Made by a program: the position numbers and the translations under genes
Shown: in pieces, positions 28,033-36,955 of the stretch
Position numbering within the stretch: the first letter of the stretch is position 1
Layout of the letters: each line of letters opens with the position of its first letter
The notes under the pieces: generated by a model
The model's input: the letters and a program-made list of their open reading frames with translations, nothing else
Databases searched by the model: none
What the model was told of the DNA's origin: nothing
Origin: DASUXY01 sp035301985
GTDB lineage: Bacteria > Bacillota > Bacilli > Bacillales > Amphibacillaceae
Assembly (NCBI GenBank): GCA_035301985.1
Contig: DATGTE010000010.1
Coordinates: forward strand, 62,001 to 126,000
Length of the DNA: 64,000 nucleotides
Direction: 5' to 3'

Positions 28033-28849
28033 AGGACTTGATGCGTTAATCTCTGATATGAATGTTGAGGAAGATTCCATACAGGACATACCTATTCGTG
28101 AATGTCGGCCGAATCCTTACCAACCTCGAAAAACATTCGCTGCTGAAGGTATAGATGAGTTAAAGGAGTCTATTTTGCAGTATGGCATTATTCAACCTTT
28201 AATTGTTCGAAAAAGTATTAAAGGGTATGAAATCGTCGTCGGTGAAAGACGTTTTCGTGCAGCCAAAGAAGCTGGATTGGATGTTATTCCAGCGATCGTA
28301 AAAGAGTTGTCTGATGGAAAAATGATGGAACTTGCTCTTCTAGAAAACCTGCAACGTGAAGACTTAACACCGATTGAGGAAGCACATGCGTACAATAATT
28401 TAATGAATGAATTAAACATTACACAAGCCGAGCTATCTAAACGGCTCGGTAAAAGCCGTTCGCATATAGCGAATATGGTTCGTTTATTATCATTACCCGA
28501 TCAAGTAGTCGCTTATATCAATAACGGTGAGCTTTCGATGGGACATGGACGGGCATTATTAGGCTTAAAAGACACCGATCAACTTATACCGGTTGTGACT
28601 AAAATACGAAAAGAAAAGCTTAACGTCCGCCAAGTTGAAAAGCTTATTATTCAATTAAATGAAAAACCCGCTGTTCAAAAAAAGAAAAAACCAAAAAAAG
28701 ATATCTTCTTGCTCGAGCGCGAATCAATGTTACGTGAACGCCTCGGAACAGCCGTTACGATTCAGCGGGGAAAACGAAAAGGAAAAATTGAAATCGAGTT
28801 TTATACAGACGATGATTTGGAAAGAATTATTGATGAATTAGAAAATTGA
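28013..28849 (+). CDS. parB: Chromosome partitioning protein ParB (Spo0J)
   Basis: CTP-dependent DNA clamp that loads at parS and spreads, recruiting SMC and stimulating ParA. The 278-residue product has the N domain with CTP motifs GERRFRAAKEAG and ENLQREDLTPIEEA, the parS-binding helix-turn-helix (TQAELSKRLGKSRSHIANMVR), and a C-terminal dimerisation domain (IQRGKRKGKIEIEFYTDDDL). Two perfect parS sites lie within 2 kb on each side. Confidence 0.98.
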   Translation: MTRRLGKGLDALISDMNVEEDSIQDIPIRECRPNPYQPRKTFAAEGIDELKESILQYGIIQPLIVRKSIKGYEIVVGERRFRAAKEAGLDVIPAIVKELSDGKMMELALLENLQREDLTPIEEAHAYNNLMNELNITQAELSKRLGKSRSHIANMVRLLSLPDQVVAYINNGELSMGHGRALLGLKDTDQLIPVVTKIRKEKLNVRQVEKLIIQLNEKPAVQKKKKPKKDIFLLERESMLRERLGTAVTIQRGKRKGKIEIEFYTDDDLERIIDELEN

Positions 28850-28855
28850 TTTATA

Positions 28856-28887
28856 AAAAGGGCGGACGTTATGTCTGTCCTTTTTTG
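28856..28887 (+). terminator. Terminator after parB
   Basis: AAAAAGGGCGGAC and GTCTGTCCTTTTTT arms directly after the parB stop. Confidence 0.85.
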
Positions 28888-28949
28888 TCAAATGAAAAAA
28901 GTTACCTTACATGAGATGATCGATCTTTATGAATGGAGGGTATTCAATC

Positions 28950-30104
28950 ATGATTTATTTTGACCAAGCAGCATCATCATTTCCTAAGCCCGTAGAAGTC
29001 ACAGATGCCATGGTGCACGTGATGAATACAACGGCGGCGAATCCTGGCAGGGGAGGGCATAAATTAGCACGCGAAGCTGCTAATATTGTAGCTGACACAC
29101 GAGAAAGGGCGGCGCAAATATTCGGATGTTCAAATCCGAATCACGTCATTTTTTTTTCAAATGCGACCGTTGCTTTAAACCAAGCCATAAAAGGGATCGA
29201 TTGGGATGAAGGGGATCAGGTCATTACAACTTCCATTGAACATAACTCAATGAGAAGACCACTGGAGTACATAAATAATCGTTACGGTGTAGATGTCGTA
29301 TATGTCAAATGGAATGATGATGAAGAACAGTTTGTAACCGATATTGAAAAGAAAATCACTTCACGTACGAAGATGCTGGCGATTACCCATGCATCCAATG
29401 TAACTGGTTCTGTAATACCTTTGTATCGCTTGCTGAGAATCGCAAAAAGACGTGATATTTTAACTGTCGTAGACGCTTCACAAACCGCTGGGCATTTACC
29501 AATTGATATGCAAAAACAAGGCATTGACATGTTAGCTTTTCCCGGACACAAAGGGTTGTTAGGGCCACAAGGAACGGGCTTATTACTCATTGAAGGGGAT
29601 ATTGACGTACATCCAATTCATCATGGAGGAACAGGAAGTTTTTCAGAGCTCAAACATCAACCAGAACATTGGCCGGAAAGGCTTGAAAGCGGTACATTAA
29701 ACACTCCTGGTATCGCAGGGCTAAATGCAGCTTTAAAGGTGTATGAACAAAGAGAGAGTGACAATGTTTCACGTGAAACATTTCTAACCAATAAACTTTT
29801 GTCGCGATTGAATACCATAGATGGAGTCACTTGTTACGGCCCAGGAGAAAGTAAACAACGTTTGCCAATCGTAGCATTCAATATTGCTCATGTGCCATCA
29901 CAAGAAGTAGCGATGATTTTAGATTCGCATTATCATATCGCCGTACGAGCAGGCTTACATTGTAACCCTTTAGCACATGAAACACTTCATACAATAGAGC
30001 AAGGTGTAATTCGAGCGAGCTTGAGCAGGTATAATACTGAAGAAGAAGTAATAACTTTTATTCATGCCATAGAGGAAATCGCTCAAGCATATAGAGGTTT
30101 GTAA
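28950..30104 (+). CDS. Cysteine desulfurase-like class V aminotransferase
   Basis: PLP-dependent enzyme of the class V family (NifS/SufS-like). The 384-residue product begins MIYFDQAASSFPKP and has PGRGGHKLAREAA, ITTSIEHNSMRRPL, DASQTAGHLPID, and the PLP-lysine motif AFPGHKGLLGPQGTG. A conserved cysteine occurs in AGLHCNPLAHE. The exact substrate is not certain; sulfur transfer from cysteine is likely. The ATG at 28950 has GGAGGG before it. A perfect parS site is embedded in the reading frame (29765-29780), encoding residues NVSRETF. Confidence 0.85.
   Translation: MIYFDQAASSFPKPVEVTDAMVHVMNTTAANPGRGGHKLAREAANIVADTRERAAQIFGCSNPNHVIFFSNATVALNQAIKGIDWDEGDQVITTSIEHNSMRRPLEYINNRYGVDVVYVKWNDDEEQFVTDIEKKITSRTKMLAITHASNVTGSVIPLYRLLRIAKRRDILTVVDASQTAGHLPIDMQKQGIDMLAFPGHKGLLGPQGTGLLLIEGDIDVHPIHHGGTGSFSELKHQPEHWPERLESGTLNTPGIAGLNAALKVYEQRESDNVSRETFLTNKLLSRLNTIDGVTCYGPGESKQRLPIVAFNIAHVPSQEVAMILDSHYHIAVRAGLHCNPLAHETLHTIEQGVIRASLSRYNTEEEVITFIHAIEEIAQAYRGL
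29765..29780. promoter_or_regulatory. parS site 2, inside a coding region
   Basis: TGTTTCACGTGAAACA, identical to the parS copy at 26089, within the class V aminotransferase gene. Confidence 0.97.
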
Positions 30105-30285
30105 AGTTTATAAGCCCATTGTTAGAGATAGAACCCCCTATAAAAACCTTTATGATTAAAAGTAAACGCCTCTTTGTAAGCTATGCATGATGCTTGGGGC
30201 TGGGAAACAGCTGATCATCCATACGTACGTTTTCTTAGGAGAGGAATGTGTAAACAAATGATTCGGTTTTTTTGAGAACGTTTTG

Positions 30286-30903
30286 CTACACCGATGATTC
30301 CCGTAATTTCGGTAACACAACAGCGGGTAACGAATGCTCATATGTTAATTGCTGATCAACATTATACAAGATCCTTGCTAGTTTATCCGCCATATCGACA
30401 ACAATCGATAATCGCGTATTTTGTAAAACTGAATACTCCATAAATCCACTCATATTTACAACCCCTGTCATATGCATGTGACCGATTTCCGGAAGTGACT
30501 TAGCAAGCGCTGCTCCTGGGAGAAGGGGGCCTGTATCTGCAATGAGATAACCGACAGAGGAAGCTCGTCCGAGGCAAGCATCAATAGCTATAATAAATGG
30601 CTTACGGTGATATTTTGTTATTTTGTCGATATACTCATGCATATTCGTCGCATGGACAGGATGATGTAATGTCCCGTAAATGGTCAGATGTTTAGGGTTC
30701 AATTCTGTTAAAAATGTGCCGGTCAACGGACCAAGGGAATCACCCGTCGAACGATCGGTCCCAATACAGACAATAATATACTCTCGAGGTGTCGTTGGTA
30801 ACCAAGAAATGATTTGCTGGCTAACGATTTCCGTTACATTTTCTTCCTTATAAAGAAAGCGAATAGGTCCTTTGTTACGTTTTAAACGTTTCTTTAGATT
30901 CAT
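30286..30903 (-). CDS. yyaC: Spore protein YyaC (DUF1256)
   Basis: A 205-residue protein of the DUF1256 family, related in fold to the GPR germination protease. It contains the family blocks VCIGTDRSTGDSLGPLTGT, NPKHLTIYGTLHHPVHATN, AIDACLGRASSVGY and GAALAKSLPEIGHMHMTGVVN. It is linked to sporulating Firmicutes; a protease role is inference. GGAGG precedes the ATG. It faces against its neighbours, as in B. subtilis, where yyaC also lies between spo0J and ychF. Confidence 0.92.
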   Translation of the reverse strand: MNLKKRLKRNKGPIRFLYKEENVTEIVSQQIISWLPTTPREYIIVCIGTDRSTGDSLGPLTGTFLTELNPKHLTIYGTLHHPVHATNMHEYIDKITKYHRKPFIIAIDACLGRASSVGYLIADTGPLLPGAALAKSLPEIGHMHMTGVVNMSGFMEYSVLQNTRLSIVVDMADKLARILYNVDQQLTYEHSLPAVVLPKLRESSV

Positions 30904-31008
30904 AGCTTTTCCTCCGTAGACATAGTGTTAGTAGTATACGGATTAAATATTTGTTTTATACATGAACGGGACATGAGAAACTGTCCTAAGCATGATGGAG
31001 GAAAAGGC

Positions 31009-32034
31009 ATGTGGAAATCGAGTATGAAATGGATGTTCTTAATCATCGGGACGACGATCGGTGCTGGTTATGCATCTGGAAGAGAATTATGGGAGTTTTT
31101 TGGTCATGAAAGTGGACTGGCCATCTTATTGTTTGTCTTATTTTTTATCATCTCTTGTGGTGTTATTATGGAAATTAGTTTTGATAAACAATCAACACAA
31201 TATCGTCCGGTATTGCGTGCAATTGTTGGAAAAAAGCTAACCGCAGTTTATGACGTTATGATTTTTTTATATTTATACACAACGACGGTTGTCATGCTGT
31301 CAGGGAGTGGTGCAACGGGACAAGCGTTCAACGTCTCCTATTGGTGGGGGGTTGGAATCATGATGATTGCACTCATTGTGTTATTTGCTTATGATATTAG
31401 TGGCTTATTATCCGTCAATCAACTGTTGTTACCTGTTTTACTAATCGGTTTATTGTTTGTCTTATTGATGTTTACGATTGATCAGGAGCTCACGCTGTTT
31501 TCTCATTGGGATGAACAACGAAATTGGTTGGCAGCATTTCCCTTCACTGCACTCAATATTCTTCCTTTAATAGCTGTCCTAGGAGCAATTGGACATCAAG
31601 TAAGCTCAATAAGAGAAATATGGATTGCTTGCATCGGTAGTGGAGCAATTTTAGGGATTTTATCTTATATTTATAACAATAGTTTAATTCAAATAGCTGA
31701 TGAATTATTAGTATATGAAATTCCTCTGTTCGCTATTTTGAAAGATTATCCTATAGAAATGCTCATTTTCATGTCAGTTTTGTTATGGTTTGCCATTTTT
31801 ACGACTGCAGCTGCGGGGATATTAGGGCTTGTCACTCGGATTCAGAGCTATTTTCGTGTCCCTTTATGGCTACTCGTTGCAATTATACTCATGAGCATGA
31901 TTCCATTGACCGTGTTTGGTTTTTCCACATTGATTAGTTATATCTATCCGGTTTACGGAGTCTTAAATTTATATGTACTGACGAGATTATTATTCATCCC
32001 GATTTGGAACCGAATAGGGAATCGAAGAGTGTAG
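31009..32034 (+). CDS. YkvI-type integral membrane protein, probable transporter
   Basis: A 341-residue membrane protein with about ten hydrophobic segments. It starts MWKSSMKWMFLIIGTTIGAG and has YASGRELWEFFG, the signature of the YkvI family (related to amino-acid/neurotransmitter-type transporters with the LeuT fold). Substrate unknown. The ATG at 31009 has GGAGG 8 bases before it; the longer frame upstream from 30925 lies in the yyaC promoter region and is rejected. Divergent from yyaC. Confidence 0.75.
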   Translation: MWKSSMKWMFLIIGTTIGAGYASGRELWEFFGHESGLAILLFVLFFIISCGVIMEISFDKQSTQYRPVLRAIVGKKLTAVYDVMIFLYLYTTTVVMLSGSGATGQAFNVSYWWGVGIMMIALIVLFAYDISGLLSVNQLLLPVLLIGLLFVLLMFTIDQELTLFSHWDEQRNWLAAFPFTALNILPLIAVLGAIGHQVSSIREIWIACIGSGAILGILSYIYNNSLIQIADELLVYEIPLFAILKDYPIEMLIFMSVLLWFAIFTTAAAGILGLVTRIQSYFRVPLWLLVAIILMSMIPLTVFGFSTLISYIYPVYGVLNLYVLTRLLFIPIWNRIGNRRV

Positions 32035-32203
32035 AATGTGTTTTTTTCCATGCATGATCGATCCATTGTACTATGTAAAATGCAAGCAATATGTATATAA
32101 TAATAAGGAAATCATTCATTTTTAAGCTTAATCAGCAGAATATATGTTTTTATAAATATGAAATGGTCAAGCAATTAAAAAAGCAATAAAAGGGGGACAT
32201 ACA

Positions 32204-32419
32204 ATGAAGGAAAAACAATTTGACTTACACGACATTGTAGAAATGAAAAAACCTCATCCGTGTGGGGAAAATCGTTGGAAAATTATCCGAATGGGCATGG
32301 ATATCCGGATTAAATGTCAAGGCTGTGATCATAGTGTGATGATTCCGCGCCGACAATTTGTAAGAAAGATGAAAAAAGTTGTTGAAAAAGCAGACGAAAC
32401 AGAAAGCGATTTAAGTTGA
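32204..32419 (+). CDS. yyzM: DUF951 family protein YyzM
   Basis: A 71-residue protein with KQFDLHDIVEMKKPHPCGEN and MGMDIRIKCQGCDHSVMIPR, the whole DUF951 signature. Three cysteines (CG, CQGC) suggest a small zinc-binding fold. Function unknown. AAGGGGGAC precedes the ATG. Always found just before ychF in Bacillales. Confidence 0.93.
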   Translation: MKEKQFDLHDIVEMKKPHPCGENRWKIIRMGMDIRIKCQGCDHSVMIPRRQFVRKMKKVVEKADETESDLS

Positions 32420-32490
32420 CTGTATATTGGAAAAATAGTATAATAAATACAAAACTAAATAGAAAAGTAAAAATAATAGGGTAAAAATGC

Positions 32491-32527
32491 AAAAATGGGT
32501 ACCAATCGGTGCTCATTTTTGTTTTTT
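32491..32527 (+). terminator. Terminator after yyzM
   Basis: AAAAATGGGTACC and GGTGCTCATTTTT arms around AATC, then GTTTTTT. Confidence 0.85.
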
Positions 32528-32612
32528 ATCTGCTTGTCTTATTGTTTGGTTGTATTTATAATGAGTACTAACGCGTTCATGTGAACGGAAATCCTTAAGG
32601 AGTGAAAGATTA

Positions 32613-33713
32613 ATGTCTCTGACAGCAGGAATCGTCGGACTTCCAAACGTAGGAAAGTCTACGTTATTTAATGCAATTACCCAAGCAGGAGCAGAATCAG
32701 CAAACTATCCATTTTGCACCATTGATCCGAATGTGGGGATTGTTGAAGTTCCTGACGAACGCTTGAATAAATTAACAGAAGTAGTGAAACCACAAACAAC
32801 TATACCTACAGCATTTGAATTCACTGACATTGCGGGTATTGTAGAAGGAGCGAGCAAAGGGGAAGGGTTAGGAAACCAATTTTTGTCGCATATTCGTCAA
32901 GTTGATGCGATTTGTCAAGTGGTACGGTGTTTTCAAGACGAAAACATAACCCATGTTTCTGGGCAAATTGATCCGATTGAAGATATCGAGGTCATTAATT
33001 TGGAATTAATTCTTGCTGACTTGGAAACAGTGAATAAGCGCTTTGACCGTACAGAAAAAATGGCCCGCCAAAAAAATGAAGAAGCTATGGCTGAACTAGA
33101 AGTATTGGAAAAGTTAAAGACGGGTTTTGAAGAAGAAAAGCCAGCACGAATGCTTGATCTTACAGACGATCAACAACATATTGTTAAATCGCTTCACCTC
33201 CTCACATATAAACCAATGCTTTATGTGGCGAATGTAAGTGAGGATGACATCGCTGAACCCGACCAAAATAAACATGTTCAAAAGGTTCAACAATATGCAG
33301 CTGAAGAAGATGCCGAAGTCATTGTCGTTTGTGCGAAAATTGAAGAAGAAATTGCCGAGCTAGATGAAGAAGGCAAGGAAATGTTTATGGAAGATTTAGG
33401 CATTGAGGAGTCTGGGTTGGACCAGCTCATCCGTGCTTCACATCAATTACTTGGATTAGCGACGTACTTTACAGCAGGAGAAAAAGAGGTCCGTGCATGG
33501 ACATTCAAACAAGGAATGAAGGCACCTGAAGCAGCAGGAATTATTCATACGGATTTTGAGAGAGGATTTATTCGTGCTGAAGTCGTATCTTATGAAGACT
33601 TAATGGATGCAGGTTCGGTGGGACAAGCACGCGAAAATGGGAAAGTCCGCCTGGAAGGAAAAGATTATATCGTCCAGGATGGAGATGTCATTCATTTTCG
33701 ATTTAATGTATGA
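32613..33713 (+). CDS. ychF: Redox-regulated ATPase YchF (Obg-like)
   Basis: Obg-family P-loop NTPase that prefers ATP (OLA1 type) and associates with ribosomes. The 366-residue product has GLPNVGKSTLFNAIT (G1), DIAGIVEGASKGEGLGN (G3 and switch), a central coiled-coil arm, and the C-terminal TGS domain ending DYIVQDGDVIHFRFNV. The G4 motif is non-canonical (YVANVSE in place of NKxD), which explains the ATP preference. AAGGAG precedes the ATG. Confidence 0.97.
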   Translation: MSLTAGIVGLPNVGKSTLFNAITQAGAESANYPFCTIDPNVGIVEVPDERLNKLTEVVKPQTTIPTAFEFTDIAGIVEGASKGEGLGNQFLSHIRQVDAICQVVRCFQDENITHVSGQIDPIEDIEVINLELILADLETVNKRFDRTEKMARQKNEEAMAELEVLEKLKTGFEEEKPARMLDLTDDQQHIVKSLHLLTYKPMLYVANVSEDDIAEPDQNKHVQKVQQYAAEEDAEVIVVCAKIEEEIAELDEEGKEMFMEDLGIEESGLDQLIRASHQLLGLATYFTAGEKEVRAWTFKQGMKAPEAAGIIHTDFERGFIRAEVVSYEDLMDAGSVGQARENGKVRLEGKDYIVQDGDVIHFRFNV

Positions 33714-33731
33714 TGTTCATCAAAAAAATGC

Positions 33732-33760
33732 TTGTTAACGAGGAATATATTTGGTATAAT
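33732..33760 (+). promoter_or_regulatory. Promoter of rpsF-ssb-rpsR
   Basis: TTGTTA (33732-33737) and TATAAT (33755-33760) with a 17-base spacer. Confidence 0.7.
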
Positions 33761-33767
33761 TAGTCGT

Positions 33768-33855
33768 CGTGAGTAATTGTATAGAAATTACTCCTTGCTC
33801 CTGCAAGCGAATGATTCTTCGTGTAAGGGGCCGCTAAGACCAAAAGGAGGTGTAA
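33768..33855 (+). promoter_or_regulatory. Structured leader of rpsF, possible S6:S18 autoregulatory element
   Basis: Two hairpins are visible: GTAATT/AATTAC (33773-33791), and a longer one with CCTTG...AAGG enclosing CGAA/TTCG, followed by GGGGCCGCTAAGACC and the AAAGGAGGTG site. S6:S18 complexes are known to bind such leaders with a conserved CCG; the match here is suggestive only. Confidence 0.45.
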
Positions 33856-33858
33856 CGG

Positions 33859-34149
33859 ATGAGAAAGTATGAAATTATGTATATCATCCGCCCAGATATT
33901 GAGGAGGACGCACAAACAGAATTAATTGAGCGTTTCAATAATATTTTGACTGAACGTGGAGCGGAGATTGAAAAAGTTGATGAAATGGGCAAAAGACGTT
34001 TTGCTTATGAAATCGATAATTACCGAGATGGATATTACGTTGTCATCAATTTCAAGAGCGACGGTGAAGCTGTAAACGAGTTCGATCGCCTAGCCAAATA
34101 TTCTGATGACATCGTTCGTCATATTGTGGTTCGAGAAGATGATCAATAA
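33859..34149 (+). CDS. rpsF: 30S ribosomal protein S6
   Basis: Small-subunit protein that binds S18. The 96-residue product MRKYEIMYIIRPDIEED...KRRFAYEIDNYRDGYYVVINF matches S6 throughout. A strong AAAGGAGGTG precedes the ATG. First gene of the rpsF-ssb-rpsR operon. Confidence 0.98.
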   Translation: MRKYEIMYIIRPDIEEDAQTELIERFNNILTERGAEIEKVDEMGKRRFAYEIDNYRDGYYVVINFKSDGEAVNEFDRLAKYSDDIVRHIVVREDDQ

Positions 34150-34164
34150 AAAGGAGTGGTTCTG

Positions 34165-34638
34165 ATGTTGAATCGTGTCGTGCTTGTCGGCAGATTAACG
34201 AAGGATCCTGAGTTACGCTACACACCTAATGGGGTAGCCGTAGCCAATTTTACAGTAGCAGCGAATCGACCGTTTACGAATCAACAAGGTGAACGCGAAG
34301 CTGACTTTATCAACTGTGTCGTTTGGCGGAGACCGGCGGAAAACCTTGCCAATTACATGAAAAAAGGCAGCATGATTGGGGTAGATGGTCGGATCCAAAC
34401 ACGTACATTTGAAGGACAAGATGGTCGTACGGTTTTTGTGACCGAAGTCGTTGCTGATAATGTTCAATTTTTAGAGCCTAAGAGTACTACACAGAACAGA
34501 TCAGGTCAAGATTCATTTGCATCAGGATTCCAACCAAATCAGAATCAGGACCAAATGAACCCTACTAGAAAAGAGGCGAATCCATTTGAAACAGATGGAG
34601 AGCCGATCGATATATCAGATGATGATTTACCGTTTTGA
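34165..34638 (+). CDS. ssb: Single-stranded DNA-binding protein
   Basis: Binds ssDNA at forks and repair sites and recruits partners through its tail. The 157-residue product has the OB-fold (MLNRVVLVGRLTKDPELRYT, NFTVAANRPFTNQQGEREAD, FINCVVWRRPAENLANYMKKG), a Gln/Asn-rich linker, and the acidic tip DDDLPF. The ATG at 34165 with AAAGGAG before it is chosen over a GTG nine bases upstream that overlaps the ribosome-binding site. Sits between rpsF and rpsR as in B. subtilis. Confidence 0.98.
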   Translation: MLNRVVLVGRLTKDPELRYTPNGVAVANFTVAANRPFTNQQGEREADFINCVVWRRPAENLANYMKKGSMIGVDGRIQTRTFEGQDGRTVFVTEVVADNVQFLEPKSTTQNRSGQDSFASGFQPNQNQDQMNPTRKEANPFETDGEPIDISDDDLPF

Positions 34639-34707
34639 ACGATGTGCTTAGCACATATGTAATGAATCGTATCATACACGAACACTTGAAAAAGGAGGCA
34701 TGAATCC

Positions 34708-34938
34708 ATGGCAGCTCGTCGAGGACGTCCAAGACGTCGTAAAGTATGTTATTTTACAGCGAACGGAATTACGCATATCGATTATAAAGACGTTGATCTT
34801 CTCAAACGTTTCATTTCCGAACGTGGAAAAATTCTTCCGCGTCGTGTAACGGGAACATCTGCAAAATATCAACGTAAACTGACAAAAGCGATAAAACGCG
34901 CCCGTGCAATGGCACTCTTGCCATTTGTATCAGAGTAA
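34708..34938 (+). CDS. rpsR: 30S ribosomal protein S18
   Basis: A basic 76-residue protein: RRGRPRRRKVCYFTANGIT and GTSAKYQRKLTKAIKRARAM are S18 signatures. The single cysteine (KVCYF) does not form the CxxC zinc motif, so this is the zinc-independent form. AAAAAGGAGG precedes the ATG. Confidence 0.98.
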   Translation: MAARRGRPRRRKVCYFTANGITHIDYKDVDLLKRFISERGKILPRRVTGTSAKYQRKLTKAIKRARAMALLPFVSE

Positions 34939-34945
34939 ATAAATT

Positions 34946-34977
34946 GAAGCCTTCCCATTTTATAGGGAAGGCTTCTT
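34946..34977. terminator. Terminator after rpsR
   Basis: GAAGCCTTCCC and GGGAAGGCTTC arms (11 bp perfect), 7 bases after the rpsR stop. Confidence 0.85.
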
Positions 34978-35076
34978 ATGTTCGTACAACCATAGAGCAG
35001 TTTCCTTCATAAGATTCTATTTGTCTAAGGATTGACATCGCTGTTCAACGTGTCTATTGAATTTAAAAATTCATCA

Positions 35077-35577
35077 TCATTTCGAACGTTGCGGTCGTGT
35101 TTTCCGTTTAGGATATACGGTAATCATTTTGACTAATAAGATGAATGTATAAATGACAAATAGGGATAGAAATTTATCACTCACTGGGAAGATGAGCTTA
35201 ATCATCGTATATAAGAGAAATGGAATGGTCGTTGTATATGCACTCATTTTCCATAAAATTGAAAAGTGTAGTTTTCTTTTCATGCCTCGAGCGATAAATG
35301 TTCCGATATAAGCGATAAGTGATAAAGCAATGAAAATAAATATCGTTAATGGTAAATAGTAAAACATAAAAAAATAAATTAGTAGAAATAGGAGATTCAT
35401 ATCTGCAGTTGGTCCACTTGTTGCCGTAATCATTTCAAACAACGAAGGCATTGAAACGATTAGTAAAAGAGTAAACAGATAGACAACTGTAATATCCATA
35501 CCGGTTCGATTGAGTTGAAACATCGCTTGTTTATTTGGTAGTTTCAAACTATTTAAAAACGTTTTCCAAAAAATCAT
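35077..35577 (-). CDS. Four-TM membrane protein, possibly DUF1189
   Basis: A 166-residue protein with four hydrophobic segments (about residues 28-46, 60-92 in two spans, and 118-150), a short amphipathic start (MIFWKTFLNSLKLPNKQAMF) and a basic tail (KRKTRPQRSK). The N-terminal pattern resembles DUF1189 membrane proteins of Bacilli, but I am not sure. AAGGATGGGG lies before the ATG. It is on the minus strand, against its neighbours. Function unknown. Confidence 0.6.
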   Translation of the reverse strand: MIFWKTFLNSLKLPNKQAMFQLNRTGMDITVVYLFTLLLIVSMPSLFEMITATSGPTADMNLLFLLIYFFMFYYLPLTIFIFIALSLIAYIGTFIARGMKRKLHFSILWKMSAYTTTIPFLLYTMIKLIFPVSDKFLSLFVIYTFILLVKMITVYPKRKTRPQRSK

Positions 35578-35894
35578 TTGTCCCCATCCTTATGTAATCA
35601 AATACTTCATTATACTTATTATAAATGAAAAATATTAAAAACATAATTAGACGATTCGACTGCCACGATTTAAACAGCGTTAACATGGTTGTGATTGCAT
35701 GCTCATTGTATAGATTAGGTATGTTCTAACAGGTCACTTCTATTCCCAAACCATTGAAAATCGTGTTATCATATTATAATGGAAGTAATTGATTGCCATT
35801 TCTTCCGACGTGTCCACGTCATGTTTAAAAACAGATCATATTTTTTACAGGTATTTCATATAACTTGTTGAATTATAATGATGAGGTGCGAACT

Positions 35895-36851
35895 ATGAAT
35901 CAGTCGAAAAAAATAACCGATGGGGCATTATTGACGGGGATTTTCATTGTATTGTTATTATTACAATTTTTTGTCCCATTTCTATCGATGATTGTTATGT
36001 TTTTATTACCCGTCCCTTTTATCATGTATGCATATAAACACGACTGGAAGCCTTCTATACTCGTATTTATTTTAGCGCTTATTTTATCGGCATTACTGAT
36101 GTCAGTCGTCTCCATCCCGTTTACAGTTCTTGCGGGATTCGGTGGTATCATGATTGGTACAGCAATGAACCGAAATTTATCTGCTTACGAGTCATGGGCT
36201 CGGGGTACAGTCGGTTTTGTAATTGGATTACTGCTTTTTCTCATTATTGGTCAAATGGTGTTTCAAGTTCATTTTGTAGAAGAGTTTAATCAAATGGTCC
36301 AAGAGTCTTTTGAAATGAGTTCAAAAACGCTTGAGCAATTTGGTTTGCTGGATGAGGCCACAATGGATGAACTTGAAGTCGTGGAAGAACAGATTTTAGC
36401 GATGCAAAATTTACTACCTGTATGGTTAGTTGTTACGGCACTCATTTTAGCGTTGGTCAGCCAGTGGATAAGCTATAAAATCATCAATCGAGTTGATCAT
36501 CAGCAGTTTCGTTTTCCGCCTTTCCATCAATTAAAGTTCCCTATCCTTGTTTTTTGGATTTACTTTATCGCCTTTTTTATGGTGCTCATAGACATGGACC
36601 AAGATGGAATGCTCTTTATAGCTGTACAAAATATTCATATGTTAGCTGGAATATTGTTGATTATTCAAGGTTTTTCTTTTATATTTTATTACAGTCATCA
36701 TAAACATCAGTCAAAAACATTACCGATTATGAGTATTATTTTGGCAGTGATCGTGGCGCCACTCGTCCTTCCGCTCATTCGAATTATTGGAATCATTGAT
36801 ATGGCTTCAAGTTTACGAAAGCGGATTGCAACAGGTAAACCAAAGAGTTAA
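35895..36851 (+). CDS. yybS: YybS family membrane protein (DUF2232)
   Basis: A 318-residue integral membrane protein with about eight hydrophobic segments. ITDGALLTGIFIVLLLLQFF at the start and the overall pattern match YybS/DUF2232, an S-component-like fold of unknown substrate. It lies just upstream of gdpP and rplI, as in B. subtilis. The ATG at 35895 has GAGGTG 7 bases before it; an upstream in-frame start at 35865 has none. The 35578-35894 gap holds no gene. Confidence 0.88.
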   Translation: MNQSKKITDGALLTGIFIVLLLLQFFVPFLSMIVMFLLPVPFIMYAYKHDWKPSILVFILALILSALLMSVVSIPFTVLAGFGGIMIGTAMNRNLSAYESWARGTVGFVIGLLLFLIIGQMVFQVHFVEEFNQMVQESFEMSSKTLEQFGLLDEATMDELEVVEEQILAMQNLLPVWLVVTALILALVSQWISYKIINRVDHQQFRFPPFHQLKFPILVFWIYFIAFFMVLIDMDQDGMLFIAVQNIHMLAGILLIIQGFSFIFYYSHHKHQSKTLPIMSIILAVIVAPLVLPLIRIIGIIDMASSLRKRIATGKPKS

Positions 36852-36955
36852 ACCATGAGGGAATTTATAAACAATATTGAGGATTGTGCAGATAGTAGTA
36901 TGGTTTGTGGGCTGGAACCAAGCACTCCAAGATTTAAATTAGGAGCTGAAATGGT

